From assembly GCF_027943255.1 (NCBI RefSeq), contig NC_072895.1:24650001-24714000 (forward strand): DNA of 64,000 nucleotides. The letters are read 5' to 3'. A model generated the notes under the pieces. The model made no database searches. It had not been told where the DNA came from and saw only the letters and a program-made list of their open reading frames with translations. A program made the position numbers and the translations under genes. This stretch comes from Anastrepha obliqua. Taxonomy: Eukaryota > Arthropoda > Insecta > Diptera > Tephritidae. Shown here piece by piece: positions 1 to 10,639 of the stretch (position 1 is the stretch's first letter; each line of letters starts with the position of its first letter).

Positions 1-990
1 GGTTAATTGCTAGAGTTAATTGGTTGGTCGATTGATTGTTTAGTTGGTTGACCGATTAACATTGCAAGCACGCACAATAGCAACAACAAAGCACAATGCA
101 TGCTGATACTACCGACTGCGTTTGGATTGAGCAACCAATTTTTATCAACAAACTTTACCTTGACTATATTTGGCCCTAAATCTGATTAACCATGCAGCCA
201 TGCAGTAAATCTATCATCCAACAAAGTAGCGACTCTGTTTATAAAATTTTGATTTCATTGGGTTTCTTGCGATTGTGACTTTTTGTGAAGAGCAATGATG
301 GTCACGTTGTGCTAGGTAATGATTTTTTGAGATGACAGATGACTTTACGCGATATCTAAAATTCTAAAAAGAGAGGAGAATCAGAATCTCGATAACTCTT
401 TAGATCTCAAAAATAATGATCGGTGTTTTTGTGAAAATGAAGCCAGCTGATGTACATACTTTACAGTAATCCCTCTCAGCAGCTAAATGGACTAAAAATA
501 CATTTACAAGTTTTGAAAATTCATTTGTTTCTCAGTTAGTTTTAATAATATTTTTTTATGAAAATATAGTTCACTCTCCTCCAAAAATCAAATAAAACCA
601 AGTTTTAGAGTTTGTGCAAAAAAAAAAGAATCAATAAATTTGCATGAAAATTTCACATTTTTAATATTTCCATTTAAATTTCCGGTATGCAGTTTTATAG
701 GTCATTTTATTTTGGTATAAAAAAGTGCAAGTTTCGAGAGACTCAAAAATCGCGTTGATTTTTGAGAACTTTTTTTATTTTTTTATTAAATTTAAATGAT
801 GAAGAAATAAATAGCCAAAACTTGTCAGTAAATCTCTGTGCTCAGACTCATTGAAGGCAATGACTTGAATCAGAAATTGATGTGCTGGCCAACTTTGGTT
901 GGTTGGTTAGAGTGGTGATTCATCCAGGATCCAACTAGCGCTGGTCAACTTCAGATTTTGATAAAATATGAACTTGAAAGAAGAGTACTT
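1..990. other. AT-rich stretch without recognisable gene
   Basis: No reading frame, TIR pair or RNA gene that I can support. The sequence is AT-rich with short homopolymer runs and short repeats of a TTGGTTG-like motif near the start. It may be unique host spacer or decayed repeat. Confidence 0.5.
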
Positions 991-991
991 A

Positions 992-1265
992 CCGCCGCAG
1001 CCGAATGGATTGGTGCGTGATTACCATTCGGGAGTACGTAAATTCGAAGATCCGTGCATGGACATCAAATAATAGAAAGTCTTTTCTAATAGCGTTCGCC
1101 TCTCGGCAGGCAATGGCAAAGCTCCGAGTGAATTCTGGCCAAGCTCCTTATAAAAAATTTCTGCCGTTTAGGGTCGGCTTAAAATTGTAAGTCCCTTCAT
1201 TTGTGGAACTACATCAAGACGCTCACAACAAATAGGAGAAAGAGAACGGCCTAACATCCAAAAGG
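992..1265 (+). repeat. SINE-A, tRNA-derived SINE, nearly full length
   Basis: Begins with a tRNA-like head whose A-box-like motif is GCAGCCGAATGG, followed by the family body: a CTCGGCAGGCAATGGCAAA-type segment, a CCATTTGTGGAAC-type segment and the terminal AAATAGGAGAAAG...CGGCCTAACA. The B-box position (about 1043-1055) is decayed. The same unit occurs more than ten times in this window in both orientations, which defines it as a dispersed SINE. RNA polymerase III transcription and LINE-assisted retroposition are inferred from the tRNA-like head. Confidence 0.85.
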
Positions 1266-1289
1266 ATCTAAAGCTCCCATAATATAATA

Positions 1290-2430
1290 TATTCAGAAAA
1301 TTCAAAATACAAGTTTATTCTTCAAAAGTTATTTTGTCGCCTGCAAGGTACTCCCCATGAACTGTAACGCACTTATGCCAGCGTTTGATCCAGCTCTCGC
1401 AACATTTCTGGAACTCTTATTTTCGGTACAGCCTTTCCTTTCGGTTGTTAAAACGCGTTCGTCGTAGTGGTTTTTTGGACTCGATCATATAGAAAACAAA
1501 TGGCAGGCGGTCATATCAGGTGAATTCAATGGCTGTTCTAGGGTATTTGTTTCGTGCGTGGTCCAAAATTTCGAACCCTGATGGCACTGTGCGACGGTGC
1601 TTTGTCATGGAGCAAAATCCCCGATTTGTCTTCCCACATATCCTTCCTTTATTTACTGTACAACACTGTTGTAATTCATAAAAACCGTGGCTTCCTTTTT
1701 TGACTCAGAAGGACGAGTTGTTTTTTTTAGTTTTCGCTCATTCGGAGCTCTCTACTCACTCGTAGGATGTCTGGATTGCGCGTCCTACTTGTAATAAACC
1801 CACGTCTCGTCTCCACGTAACCCACGTCTCGTCTAAATGTTGGGTCGGATTCTGCTTTGGATATCAAGTCTTTGGCGATATCAACGCGGTCCCTTTTTTG
1901 CATGAAATTCGAGTTCTTTGGAACCAACTTTGCAACAACACGGCGTAAACTCAAATCATGCCCCACATGAGTCCATAAACAATGTTCATGTCCTCTACCA
2001 GCTCTCTGATGGTGAATTTGTGGTTACTGATCAACTTTTCTTTCACTTTATTGATGTTTTCATCACTTTTTCATGTCGACGACCTGCCATTATGTTCGTC
2101 ATCCTCAATGGACTCACGACCTCTTCTGAAGCATTGATGGCACTCGTAAACGACTGTTTTCGTTAGAGTATCATTGTCGAAACAGTTTCTCAACCAATCC
2201 ATTTTTAACGTGAAATTTAATACAAACTCGTTGTAGCAAATTCAAATTTACATAGTTTTAGAACTGTAAAAAATTGAAAACAGATACGGAGGTATGTAGA
2301 TCTACTCAACTAACTTTTACAAGCAGTGTCAAGCAATGGCGATAAAATTTTGGCAGTAATGTGAATCACAGAACTCAAATCAGTTCACTTAAAGCGCCAC
2401 CTAGCGATTGTTTCGGGAACTTTTTGTTCA
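1290..2430 (-). pseudogene. Mariner-like transposase relic (SETMAR/FLJ37770-like)
   Basis: A decayed mariner transposase read on the minus strand. The C-terminal signature translates from about 1400 to 1330 as CCESWIKRWHKCVTVHGEY...GDKITFE, typical of the mariner clade whose proteins are often labelled SETMAR-like. Upstream, around 1600, is LLHDKAPSHSAIRVRNF, corresponding to the HHDNAPxH catalytic block with the aspartate replaced by lysine. Residues MGHDLSLRRVVAKLVPK to RVDIAKDLISKAESDP (1727-1966) are the linker after the helix-turn-helix. Several frameshifts and stops separate these blocks, so it cannot encode active cut-and-paste transposase. The right flank near 2390-2405 carries a GCGCCACCTAGCG-like stretch often seen next to such elements (memory, unchecked). 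TIR limits are not resolved. Confidence 0.85.
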
Positions 2431-3474
2431 AGATGAGGTATGCAATAAATTCTAAAATTCTTAAATTTTTGGATCTCTTTCCTGTTTAAATGTATATTTC
2501 ATATCTCACGCCATAAATAGATATTGTGAGTAAATTGATTGTGGTCACCTAACTAACATTTATGTCCCATCATAGCCAACGGACGGTACCGCAAGCAAAG
2601 AAGAGGGCCTCTGGAGAGTTTATTTGACAGAATCAGAGGTTGAACCGACGTAAATGTAGAGGTTTTCTAACTATATTTCGTGATAAAAAACCACTTTTTT
2701 CTTTTACTTCTCATCTCTATAAACTTCCTCTTTAACATTAGTCTAACCTAGCTTTTAAGCTAAATCTAACTCTGCTAACGATGCTTGCAGGAAATTTTCA
2801 AGGTTTACACTGATTGAGAGAAATCGGCCGTAAATTTCAAATGAAAGTCAATTCTGGAAATTTTGTTAATCAGTCAATATTTTTTTTTGCGCTAACAACT
2901 ACTTAATTAAAAATCAAAGATTTAATGAAACAAAGGATGAATATAGTTTTAAGGCTTTTCTCTGTTAGTGTCTGGATTTTCTAAGATTTGTCTTGTAAAT
3001 GTCTCGCAAAGTGCTTCCTCAGAGCTCAGCGAAGCTACGTAGCTTAGGCTTGAACAGGCTAAGTAGGCTTATCAGAGATAGCGAGTACTTGAACAGACAA
3101 CGGCAACATAGGCTCTAGTCACCCCAGAAGTGCCTTATCTGCCGCTAGTCGCGCCTGCCTAACCCATTTATTACTGATAAAAATTCTTACAGTGAACAGC
3201 TTATAGTTATTAATATTCTTCCAGTGAAGTAGTAGATGATTGCCAACGTAATTATGGATGTGTGTTTGTCTGTGTGTATCTGGGTGTACAAGTGCCTCCA
3301 TACTTCGATGTATAAGAAGATATGTACTTGACAATATTTTAACAGTCCTTCAAATAGCTTCAACGAAATAGCGATAAGATAAAAAAATTTATTGAATAGC
3401 TATATAAAAGAAAAAGAAGAAGACAACTTGTAATTGTACGGTCTTGAGCAAAAATTTAAGATCTTACTTACTCA
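2431..3474. other. Spacer without recognisable gene
   Basis: AT-rich sequence with no convincing transposase, RT or RNA motif. The 71-codon open frame near 3119-3334 is low-complexity and has no family resemblance I can name. Possibly unique host DNA. Confidence 0.4.
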
Positions 3475-3870
3475 CTTAGCTGGCACTACAAACGTGTGTC
3501 TTTTTTGGCCGAATCTAAAACATTGCGCCATCTAGCTCGGTTCGCTGCTTGCTGGCGCCAGTTGGTGACGCCGAGTGCTGCCAGGTTATGCCTTACTTGA
3601 TCTCCCCAGATTGGGTCTTCCTATTCCTCGTCGTCCACGAAGGACCGCCGTGCCGGGTCACTTTCGTTCATCCTCGAGGCATGGCCAAGCCAGCGTAGCC
3701 GCTGTATTTTAATGCGCTTTGTATAGCTCATACAGCTCGCTGTTCCAGCGGATACAGAACTCATTCTCGCCTACGCGAAAAGGACCAACGATTTTTCGGA
3801 GAGTTTTTCTCTCGTACGCTCTCTCTCATCATTAAGATCACTGAACATAATAACTCAAAAAAATTGTGAG
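3475..3870 (-). pseudogene. RTE-like LINE, C-terminal fragment (family b)
   Basis: Minus-strand translation gives ALKYSGYAGLAMPRG in one frame and, from about 3722 downward, KRIKIQRLRWLGHASRMNES followed by DPARRSFVDDEE and then GDQVRHNLAALGVTNWRQQA. This is the conserved C-terminal region of endonuclease/reverse-transcriptase LINEs of the RTE-like group (IQRLRWLGH...RMD, then LG...W). The same block recurs at 34370, 61810 and 10850. Several frameshifts are needed, so it is a dead copy. Only the end of the protein is present, as expected for 5' truncation. Assignment to RTE rather than another EN-RT clade is inference. Confidence 0.7.
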
Positions 3871-3944
3871 TGTTTGATCCGGTGAAAAAGTTTAAGGCCT
3901 CGTTTTAACACATTGTGTGACTAGCAGCTTTAATAAAAAGCTTC

Positions 3945-4978
3945 ACCAGAGGCCAAGCCGGTTTCTTATTTTTTCTTTGTTCACTCCGCTCGGGATCATA
4001 TGGCCTCGACAAGGTTCTTCCAACGTACGCGGTTCTGGGCTGTTGTTTTTGTGCCATCCCATGTGATGTCGGCATCTCGCTCGGTTCGCGCAACATCGAA
4101 CTCGACCTTCTTCAAGTACTCTTTGGCCGACCGCGAACTCTGCTCCCTTGTAGGTTTCAGTCCAGTGCCAGTTCTCGTGATGGTCCATGGTGTTTTAAGC
4201 GTGTGACTTATCCATATCCACTTTCTGCATTTGATTTGCCGTATGATGGACTACTCATTCACTGATCTTCACAGCGTGTCGTTGCTGATGGTCTTCTGCC
4301 AGAATATTCTAAATATGATGCGTAGGCATCTGCCATGTTTCACTTCCGTACAATAATACTAACTTCACACACGAGCTAAGTATTCGCAGCTTGGAGTGCC
4401 TGGAGATTTGCGAACTCCTCCATTCTGTATGCATTCGCCCGAAGGTCGCCATTGCTTTGTTTAACCTGCGGTTGATATCATCATTCTCTTCGCCGTCTGG
4501 CGTGATAGTGCAGCCGAGGAGGTAGAAGCTTTGGACAAATTCCATTGGACCCCCCTCAACCGTTATAGGTCTTGCTTTATTGTGGTTGATTCTCATAGCC
4601 TTTGTCTTGGCGATGTTGCCCTCCAGTCAGACAAAGCGTGCCAGCGTGACTAGTCTGTTCGCCTTCGCTTATATGTCAGTGAGTTTGGGAGAGAGGAGGC
4701 AGAGGCAAAGTCCAGGATGTCTGGTGAAACTCCACTCCACTCTTTCGTAGGGGTCAATTGGCTCATAAGGTCGTCTGGGACGATGGCGAAGAGAAGGGGC
4801 GACAAGGGACAACCTTGCTTTACGTCTGCGTCGGTGGTGAATGGGTCGCTGAGGTTGCCGCTGTGAATCACTGCCAGTGCGGTGTTCTCATAAAGAGCTC
4901 TGGTGAGGCGGATTATCTTAGCGGTAACTCCCTTTCTACTCGACGTGTTTCTTCAAGTCAACGAACAAAAACTGAAAC
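3945..4978 (-). pseudogene. RTE-like LINE reverse transcriptase relic (family a)
   Basis: Reading down the minus strand from 4978: FLFVDLKKHVE (RT block with the first catalytic Asp), TDADVKQGCPLSPLLFAIV (RT motif 4-like), then a frameshift where the FADD box should lie, then KTKAMRINHNKARPITVEGG, FVQSFYLLGCTITPDG, INRRLNKAMATFGRM and WRSSQISRHSKLRILSSCVK...LYGSETW. The C-terminus reads RPYDPERSEQRKNKK next to an A-rich tail at 3955-3975. The copy at 41405-42250 is its sister. An intact protein would reverse transcribe LINE RNA at a nicked target; here at least two frameshifts and loss of the 5' endonuclease part make it inert. Confidence 0.85.
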
Positions 4979-5215
4979 TCCTTCTTATCCAGAATCGACC
5001 CCGACATTCTCAATTAGAAGTGAGGGCGCACTACAGGATACTAAACAAGGTAGTTCACATGCCCTCTAAAACTCACTCACACCCATCTCTCTCTATGGGC
5101 CCAACCAGCCGAAAGTGCAAGTTTCCTGGGTCAACCGTTAGACGATGGCGATCGGTGACTACACCGCACACTGGCAGGGCCTAGTGATTTGCTACTGCAA
5201 CAAGTTACCACTATG
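4979..5215 (+). pseudogene. Jockey-like LINE 3' end (LINE-J)
   Basis: The last part of the jockey-like ORF2 and its 3' tail. Frames give LLLIQNRPRHSQLE, then SLSMGPTSRKCKFPGSTVRR, corresponding to the C-terminal segment seen better at 11292-11560 and 16990-17200 (CPxCxG...H...LWTQPVETA.FLGLPLDDLDE). It ends in the family 3' UTR (ACTACACCGCACACTGGCAG) and a GCTACTGCAACAAG remnant of the CAA tail. It lies head-on against the RTE-like relic ending at 4978, so one of the two inserted into or truncated the other. Confidence 0.75.
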
Positions 5216-5228
5216 AAGCTTTGGTTAA

Positions 5229-5455
5229 CCCTCCTTTCTCCATCTTTTTTTAAACCATCAGTTGGGCATTCGGGTCTGGCCTCTTTTGCGTCCTAGTCGA
5301 GGATCCTTTCTAAAAGGTTATGTCCATAAATCGATAGAAACTTAAATTTTAGGAAGCTAGACGCTCAAGTCGTTAGCTATAACAGAAATATGTTGTAAAT
5401 TATCGTCCGAATTCGAAAAAGCCAGTCTGACCAGAACCGGGTTCCCAATGGAGGG
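5229..5455. mobile_element. Possible TTAA-flanked short MITE
   Basis: A 227-bp unit flanked on both sides by TTAA (5225-5228 and 5456-5459), with ends CCCTCC...GGAGGG in inverted orientation. TTAA duplication and CCC-type termini are the hallmark of piggyBac-superfamily elements. The inverted match is short (about seven bases), so chance is not excluded. No coding capacity. Confidence 0.4.
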
Positions 5456-5779
5456 TTAAAAACGCAAACTGGTCTTAAACATTTGAGCGGAATAAGTAAT
5501 GCAATGATACAGTTACACATTGCATCAGTAACGCCAGCAAGAGGAAGCGGTCAACCGCGGTAATAGCGCAGGCACACCAAAATTTAGCGAAGTCCTCAAC
5601 CATTTGTGCGATCCTTCTGGCAGAAAAATGTGAAACACAGATGGCGCTCAAAGCAGGAAGAAAGTGTTGTTCCTAAGCAACGACAGATGGTCGCTGGTCC
5701 CACTATTTAGGACTGGTAGCGGCAGGCTAATCACCTACCCTGTCAAAAATCAAAACAGATTAACGAAACCAATGCAAGA
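5456..5779. other. Spacer without recognisable gene
   Basis: No motif recognised; contains a CAACCGCGGTAATAGCGCAG stretch and short GC-richer patches that look like decayed LINE sequence, but no frame can be followed. Confidence 0.35.
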
Positions 5780-5862
5780 TAAATGTCTTGTCGAGGCCCT
5801 ATGCTCCCGAGTAGAGTGAACAAGGAAAAAAATTATAATAATAATAATGCAAAGTATAAAAC
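5780..5862 (+). repeat. 3' terminal fragment of RTE-like family a with (TAA)n tail
   Basis: Only the last codons and tail are present: VEALCSRVE followed by AACAAGGAAAAAAA and a (TAA)4 run ending near 5850. The same ALCSRE...AACAARGAAAAA end is seen in reverse at 3960-4010 and 41420-41450. This is an extreme 5' truncation and shows the family's tail is A-rich and can be a simple repeat. Confidence 0.65.
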
Positions 5863-5962
5863 TATGCCAAAGGGATATCAGAAAATATTAATTGGGCGAG
5901 GGATTTCTTACAGTTTTATTCTTCGATACAAAATACTTATTAAAAAAAAAAAATAATAAATA

Positions 5963-6192
5963 ATCGGCGCGTACACTTCAGCTAGGTGTTTGGCCGAGCT
6001 CCTCCTCCTTGTGGTGTGCGTCTTGATGTTGTTCCACAAATGGAGGGACCTACAGTTTCAAACCGACTCCGGACGGCAGATATTTTTATGAGTAGCTTTT
6101 TCATGGCAGAAATACACTCGGAGGTTTGCCATTGCCTGCCGAGGGGCGACCGCTATTAGAAAAATGTTTTTATTAATTTTGGTTTTACCGAG
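5963..6192 (-). repeat. SINE-A copy, 5' truncated
   Basis: Reverse orientation copy of SINE-A: GGCGCGTACAC at the 3' end, TTGGCCGAGCTCCTCCTCC, TTCCACAAATGGAGGGACC, GACGGCAGATATTTTTATGA, CTCGGAGGTTTGCCATTGCC and GCGACCGCTATTAG are all family landmarks. It stops at the ACCGAG motif just downstream of the B box, so the tRNA-like head is missing. Confidence 0.9.
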
Positions 6193-6645
6193 AAAAAAAA
6201 ATAAACTCTCATTAAAAATTTCTATGCCAAGTGGAATTTTTTGATTTCGCCTCTAATGGTCTTCAGCTTTTTCTCAACACTGTACGTTTGCTTATATATA
6301 AAAACAATAGTCTGTTGTAAAAATTAATTATTCAATATACAATAGACATGCATAGGCATGTACTGATGTGTGGGTGTGTGCGTATTGCTTTTATAATAAA
6401 ACAGCAGTCACCTCTTCAACTTTTTACATTCAATACTCGCACTTCACCAAATGATTGCATTCGTAGAGCATACGGGCATATTTACATATACTTACATGCA
6501 TAGATACTTATACTTACATGCATACATATGTATATGTATGTGTAAAGTGTACCTTCCTATTTATTTTTTATCTAAACGTCTCGAGTTGGATGGGTTGTCT
6601 GTCTGGTTATAGGGCTTAAGTGTTTAAACCTTTTAAAAGTACATA
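6193..6645. other. Microsatellite-bearing spacer
   Basis: Contains TACATA/TGTATG-type microsatellite sequence around 6480-6545. No gene recognised. Confidence 0.5.
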
Positions 6646-7090
6646 AAGGGTCTTCCAAAAGTGACGTCGGTAGTGAATAATTCTTAGATGGTGCCTTTTG
6701 TATGTCTTCTTTGATATCTCTCAAGTAGGCAGATGCACAATTTTGCGCCTCAAAATTTTTGAAATTTGTTATGATTTTTAAGATCAAAACATCGAAAAAT
6801 TCGTTATTTTATTTTGGTGGAAATAAACATCCGAATAAGTCCGCAATTCAAAGGTTGCTGAAAAAATTACAAGAAATTTGTTCTATCAAGACTAGATACA
6901 AAGATTGGTAGAGCAAAAACTGGATGTTCCGTTGAGAATATTGCTGCTGTAGCTTAAACTACTGCTGAGCAGTTTCATCATCAACATCTCGCCGTTGTCA
7001 ACAGTTAGGTATTCATGAATCGACTGTTTGGCGGATCTCACCACCTGTTCAAGTGCTCATGACAGATATACTAAGATCGGTACAGAGTTA
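6646..7090 (+). pseudogene. Tc1/mariner-type element fragment, N-terminal transposase relic
   Basis: A left end with TA followed by AAGGGTCTTCCAAAAG resembles the 16-bp TIR of the element at 15064-15938. Downstream, plus-strand frames give NKHPNKSAIQRLLKKLQE, GRAKTGCSVENIAAVA and QQLGIHESTVWRI-like blocks when frameshifts are allowed. These correspond to the helix-turn-helix region (NENIAAV...SxRRxxQxLGxxxxTxxRIL) of insect IS630/Tc1-type transposases. Sequence after about 7070 no longer matches; catalytic residues and the right TIR are absent. Confidence 0.6.
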
Positions 7091-7184
7091 TGGTACGCAG
7101 CTATGGAGGTGCGCCAGCCAAAGTACGAAAAACCGAATCTAACAGTTCCAAAATACGGTCCTTACGTGCTCTGTCAAGGTGCCA

Positions 7185-7445
7185 TCTTCTTCTTCTTCTT
7201 AGCTTCACAGTCCTTGGTGAAAAATTGCTGCCTTCACAGTTTCTTGCCATAATTCTCGATTTACAGCCACTAAGATCAGCTTCCACATCTTCTAGCCACC
7301 TTTTCCTCGGGCGTCCCCTTTTTCTTTCTCCAATTGGGCGAAGATCTAGTGCCTTTCTCGTTGATCGCTAGCCCTTGGCATTCTAGCCACATATCAGTCA
7401 TCTAAGCCGTTGATACTTAATAAATCTTATCATGGCTTCTTTCTT
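7185..7445 (-). pseudogene. EN-RT LINE C-terminal fragment with AAG-type tail
   Basis: Minus-strand reading gives MIRFIKYQRLR, then STRKALDLRPIGERKRGRPR and KRWLEDVEADLSGCKSRIMA, then a run of AAG repeats (7186-7200 as TTC repeats). The order IxxQRLRWLGH / GRPRKRWLxDVxxDL is the C-terminal signature of RTE-like LINEs. Several stops occur. It differs from family b at 3475-3870 and may be a separate family. Confidence 0.6.
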
Positions 7446-8027
7446 CTCTAAAGGCGCCATAGTACTGCAGAAGTTCCGAGACTGAGCGCGACCATAAAAT
7501 AAACTCGGTCAACACTGAAATCGCAGCACAGACACTCCAAACCTAGCGATCTCATACTTCTATAGAATTGCTTTATGTAGTGTAGAGAGCAAATTGTAAA
7601 ATGTTTTCATATTTAAGTTGTTGCTAGTCATTTGAGAATATTTATAAACTAATCGCAATAAAAACAATGGACATTTAAATGATACCATCTTTCACATACC
7701 ATAAATTGCCATACCATAATTGTTAAGCGCCGTATCTTGAATGAAAATGTGACATGTTTTATTTTAAAACAACATCTCGGCGCATCTTTTGAAAGACCCT
7801 TTACATGCTTATGTGCATACATATATTGTTTGGATGCAGTCATTTGCTTTTGTCAATGTCAATGTTTTTTATGGCAAAACTAATTTCCATGCATATCCAT
7901 AAAAATTTTACTTCAGCCTTACAACAATCACTGTTTCGATTTATGACATTTTTAGGTAAATGCAAGTAAACGAAAATAAATAAAATTCCGCACCCTTAAT
8001 TGACTTAGAATTACACTACACCGCCCG
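7446..8027. other. Spacer without recognisable gene
   Basis: AT-rich, no transposon landmark found. A short open frame on the minus strand near 7649-7843 has no recognisable family. Confidence 0.4.
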
Positions 8028-8292
8028 ATAAAATTATAAGACCAAGATGATTATGATGATATCTACTAAAGCAATAATAGAAAAATGTTCCAATATCGTA
8101 TCATGCGAGAAATTTTAGCATGAAGAGAGAGAGAGGCTTTACAATGCGAGAGATAGCATCAACATTAAACAGAAGCAAAACTGGGGTTTTAAATTACTTC
8201 CATTTTAAAGAAAAGTACGGATGTGCCAAGAAAAGTGGTAGAAAATCGAAAGTTAAGGCTAGAAATGTTCGGGAAATCAAAGTTTATCAATA

Positions 8293-8575
8293 CCAGGTGT
8301 ATACCTATGAAATGAGGCTTTCAGCTATTAGTCCATAGATGTCGCTAGGGGTATTTTTAAACCTTTCCAAATGTCTTGTCTTTTTCGTCTGTCATCTGCC
8401 AACAATGTTCAGTTCATTGTTTGCTACGTTTCATACAACAATACATTTTTGTCGCTCTTAAAAATGTCGAATTTCGTGCCTTCAAACTACGATTTGCGGA
8501 CATCGTTTCGTTTCTGTTATTAATTGAAGAAAAACGCTTCTCAAGCTTATCAAATGCTTATAGAACCTTATGGTA
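8293..8575 (+). mobile_element. Mariner 5' fragment inserted in Tc3-like gene
   Basis: After a TA at 8291-8292 the sequence leaves the Tc3-like frame. It begins CCAGGTGTATACCTATGAAA and reaches an ATG at 8464 giving MSNFVPSNYDLRTSF, then LKKNASQAYQMLIEPYG in another frame. This is the N-terminal part of a mariner transposase (MxSFVPxNYDxRTxLxFxFxLKKxAxExxRML). The rest of that mariner is missing and the Tc3-like frame resumes immediately after. Confidence 0.6.
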
Positions 8576-9086
8576 AATCAAATAGCCCTGCTGAAATTAA
8601 ACATACCCTTAATTTGGAAGTTACTACCCATCGTGTGCAACAAATTTTCCAAGCGGATTCTAGTCTAGAATATGCAAAGCGAGTGCCTAAGCCGAAGCTA
8701 ATCATACGACATTTGCAAAAAAGTACCAATTTTGGAAAAATAAATGGAAAAAAGTAATTTTATTCGATGAAAAAAGATTCAATCTGGATGGACCAGATGG
8801 TTCCCAAATGTATTGATAAGACAAACGGAAGGAAAAAGGAGAAGAGATGGGTCATAATTCCGGAGCGTGTTCTGTTATGGCTGGTCAGGTAGTGTCGAAG
8901 GCAAAACGGTTATATGTTTCATATCCACCAAAAATGAATAGTGTCCAGTATATAGAACTTTTAGACGAAGTACTTATTGCCTTTTTTGATAATAATTTCG
9001 AAGAGGAGTGGATTTTCCAGCATGACAACGCAGCCGTTCATGCTTCCAAAGCAACAAAAGAGTTTTCTGGCAGCAAAAAAAAGAAA

Positions 9087-9217
9087 CGTTCCCACGACAG
9101 TCGGTTGGTTCTACGTAACCGGTACGACCCGAATTTATATCCAGCTACGGACTTTCACTCAGTAGCATTCCTAGTATATGTAGGGGGATTATTTATGCTG
9201 CTACAACAACAACAACG
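9087..9217 (+). repeat. SINE-B (CAA-tailed SINE)
   Basis: Starts CGTTCCCACGACAGTCGGTT, continues GGTACGACCCGAATTTATAT, and ends TATGCTGCTACAACAACAAC. The same unit is found at 38322, 39840, 44824, 49986 and 60276. It sits inside the Tc3-like transposase gene between the second catalytic block and the C-terminus. Confidence 0.85.
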
Positions 9218-9597
9218 CCAATTTTTAAATGCCCTGAATGCAGCGCTGACCTTAACCCATTCTCCAGTAAACTACCGCTGTCTAGTGTACCGTACCCCTA
9301 TGGGCAATACTTTCTCTATCAGTTTGATAGCGCTAAAAGCCGTATAAGTGCGATTAATGTCGAATGGTCAAAAATTTATCCAAATACAATATTATACAAA
9401 ATTTAATCAAATCGATGCCTCGACGGCTTCGACAAGTTGTAATCAAAGGAAGATTCAACAAAATTTTTTTTATATAATATTTTTTTTCCCTGGTTCACTC
9501 CAACACAAATTACTAAGCTCCAAATTTATAAAGTAACCGCAAAAATTCTATTTATTTATTTTAAATATAATAACGTTGGTCTTACACTTTTTTCGTT

Positions 9598-10145
9598 TCT
9601 TTTTTCTTTTCCTTTTCTTAATAAATAATTGAAGTTTCGTGATATTTTGTGTTTATTTTTAGATATTTTTAAACATTTATCATTAAAAGTTTAAATATTA
9701 AAAATATAAATTAGATGCGCTAAACTGATAATAAAAATATAAGAAATTTCGTTGGCCTAATAATTTTTTCGTGTGGAATTTTCAACTGAATTTTTTAAAA
9801 CTAAAAAGCAGCTATAAAATTCTAAAAGTGCATACTGCCGAGACTACTTTCGTAGAACAAAGTTATAGTTCAGCACGTCTCTGTTTTGTTTTTACAGTGG
9901 ATCAAAGTTTACAAACTTTGGTCATAGTCTAATTTCAAATATATTAAACTCACAAATTCCGGGTGAAATGTTTGAGCACAACCCAGGATTTAATCATCTT
10001 ATTGCGTGTAAAAAGTGTTATAAGTCGTTTTTCGGCAGAAATTTTATCCTCAGTGTTCTATAGTAGAATTTCAGAAGGATCATTTTTGTGTGGAACACTT
10101 TAACTCCATAACATTCCATATTTCTAATTCGATTATTTACTCCGC
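9598..10145. other. AT-rich spacer
   Basis: No recognisable gene or repeat boundary. Confidence 0.45.
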
Positions 10146-10245
10146 GAGATCCCTCCATTTGTGGAATAACAGCAAAACGCACACCACAAATAGGAGGGGG
10201 AGCACGGCCAAACACCTAACAGAAGTGTACGCGCCAATTATATAA
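10146..10245 (+). repeat. SINE-A 3' end
   Basis: Carries the last third of SINE-A: TCCCTCCATTTGTGGAATAA, CACACCACAAATAGGAGG, CGGCCAAACACCTAAC and the terminal GTACGCGCCAATTATATAAA. The upstream body and tRNA-like head are absent. Confidence 0.85.
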
Positions 10246-10639
10246 ATGTATAAGTGTGTAACCTAAAAGAAAATTTCAACACACACACATGTGCAAACTA
10301 AGGTGCGCAATTGACTCACCAGACTGATAATGATAATCGGCGTCACATTTGAGTTAAGTCAATTCGAACTTCTATACACTCTTTAATGAAAATGGCCGTG
10401 TACATATGGATGTGTGAATTCTATTTTTATAAAAAAATTACTAAAATTCAATAAGAAATAATTAAATTGTCAATAAGTCCCTATGTTATAGCTCCTGTAC
10501 CGAACTTTACTTGACCAAATGAAATAAACTTAAAAATCGTTGCACTTTTTCTTCACTACAACAAGTCCCAAGTAATATTACTACTCTCTAGAAATGATTG
10601 CTGGTGGATTGTCAATTGAATTCATCTTCGGATATGTCA
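10246..10639. other. Spacer without recognisable gene
   Basis: No motif recognised; includes a short CACACACA run near 10281. Confidence 0.45.

Larger units (their letters stand above)
8120..9465 (+). pseudogene. Tc3-like transposase relic
   Basis: Blocks in order: helix-turn-helix MKRERGFTMREIASTLNRSK (8120-8180); GRKSKVKARNVREIKV; after an insertion, KSNSPAEIKHTLNLEVTTHR (from 8574) and VQQIFQADSS; FSDEKRFNLDGPDG-like in a shifted frame near 8765-8800 (first catalytic Asp); then FQHDNAAVHASKATKEF near 9017-9065 (second catalytic Asp); after the SINE-B insertion, WSKIYPNTI and LIKSMPRRLRQVVIKGRFNK. Transposase of this family cuts at TIRs and inserts at TA. The DPNPIENLWG part with the last acidic residue is damaged by the SINE insertion, and frameshifts are several. 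Confidence 0.85.
8028..9597 (+). mobile_element. Tc3-like DNA transposon, interrupted twice
   Basis: Bounded by imperfect inverted ends sharing TAAGACCAA (left about 8037-8046, right in reverse about 9577-9586). It encloses one decayed Tc3-like transposase gene split by a mariner 5' fragment (8293-8575) and by a SINE-B copy (9087-9217). Removing the two inserts leaves roughly 1.15 kb, slightly shorter than usual for Tc1/Tc3 elements. Confidence 0.6.

Noticed and set aside
1005..1190. 61-codon frame at 1 kb
   Set aside because: It lies entirely in a SINE-A copy; the frame is incidental.
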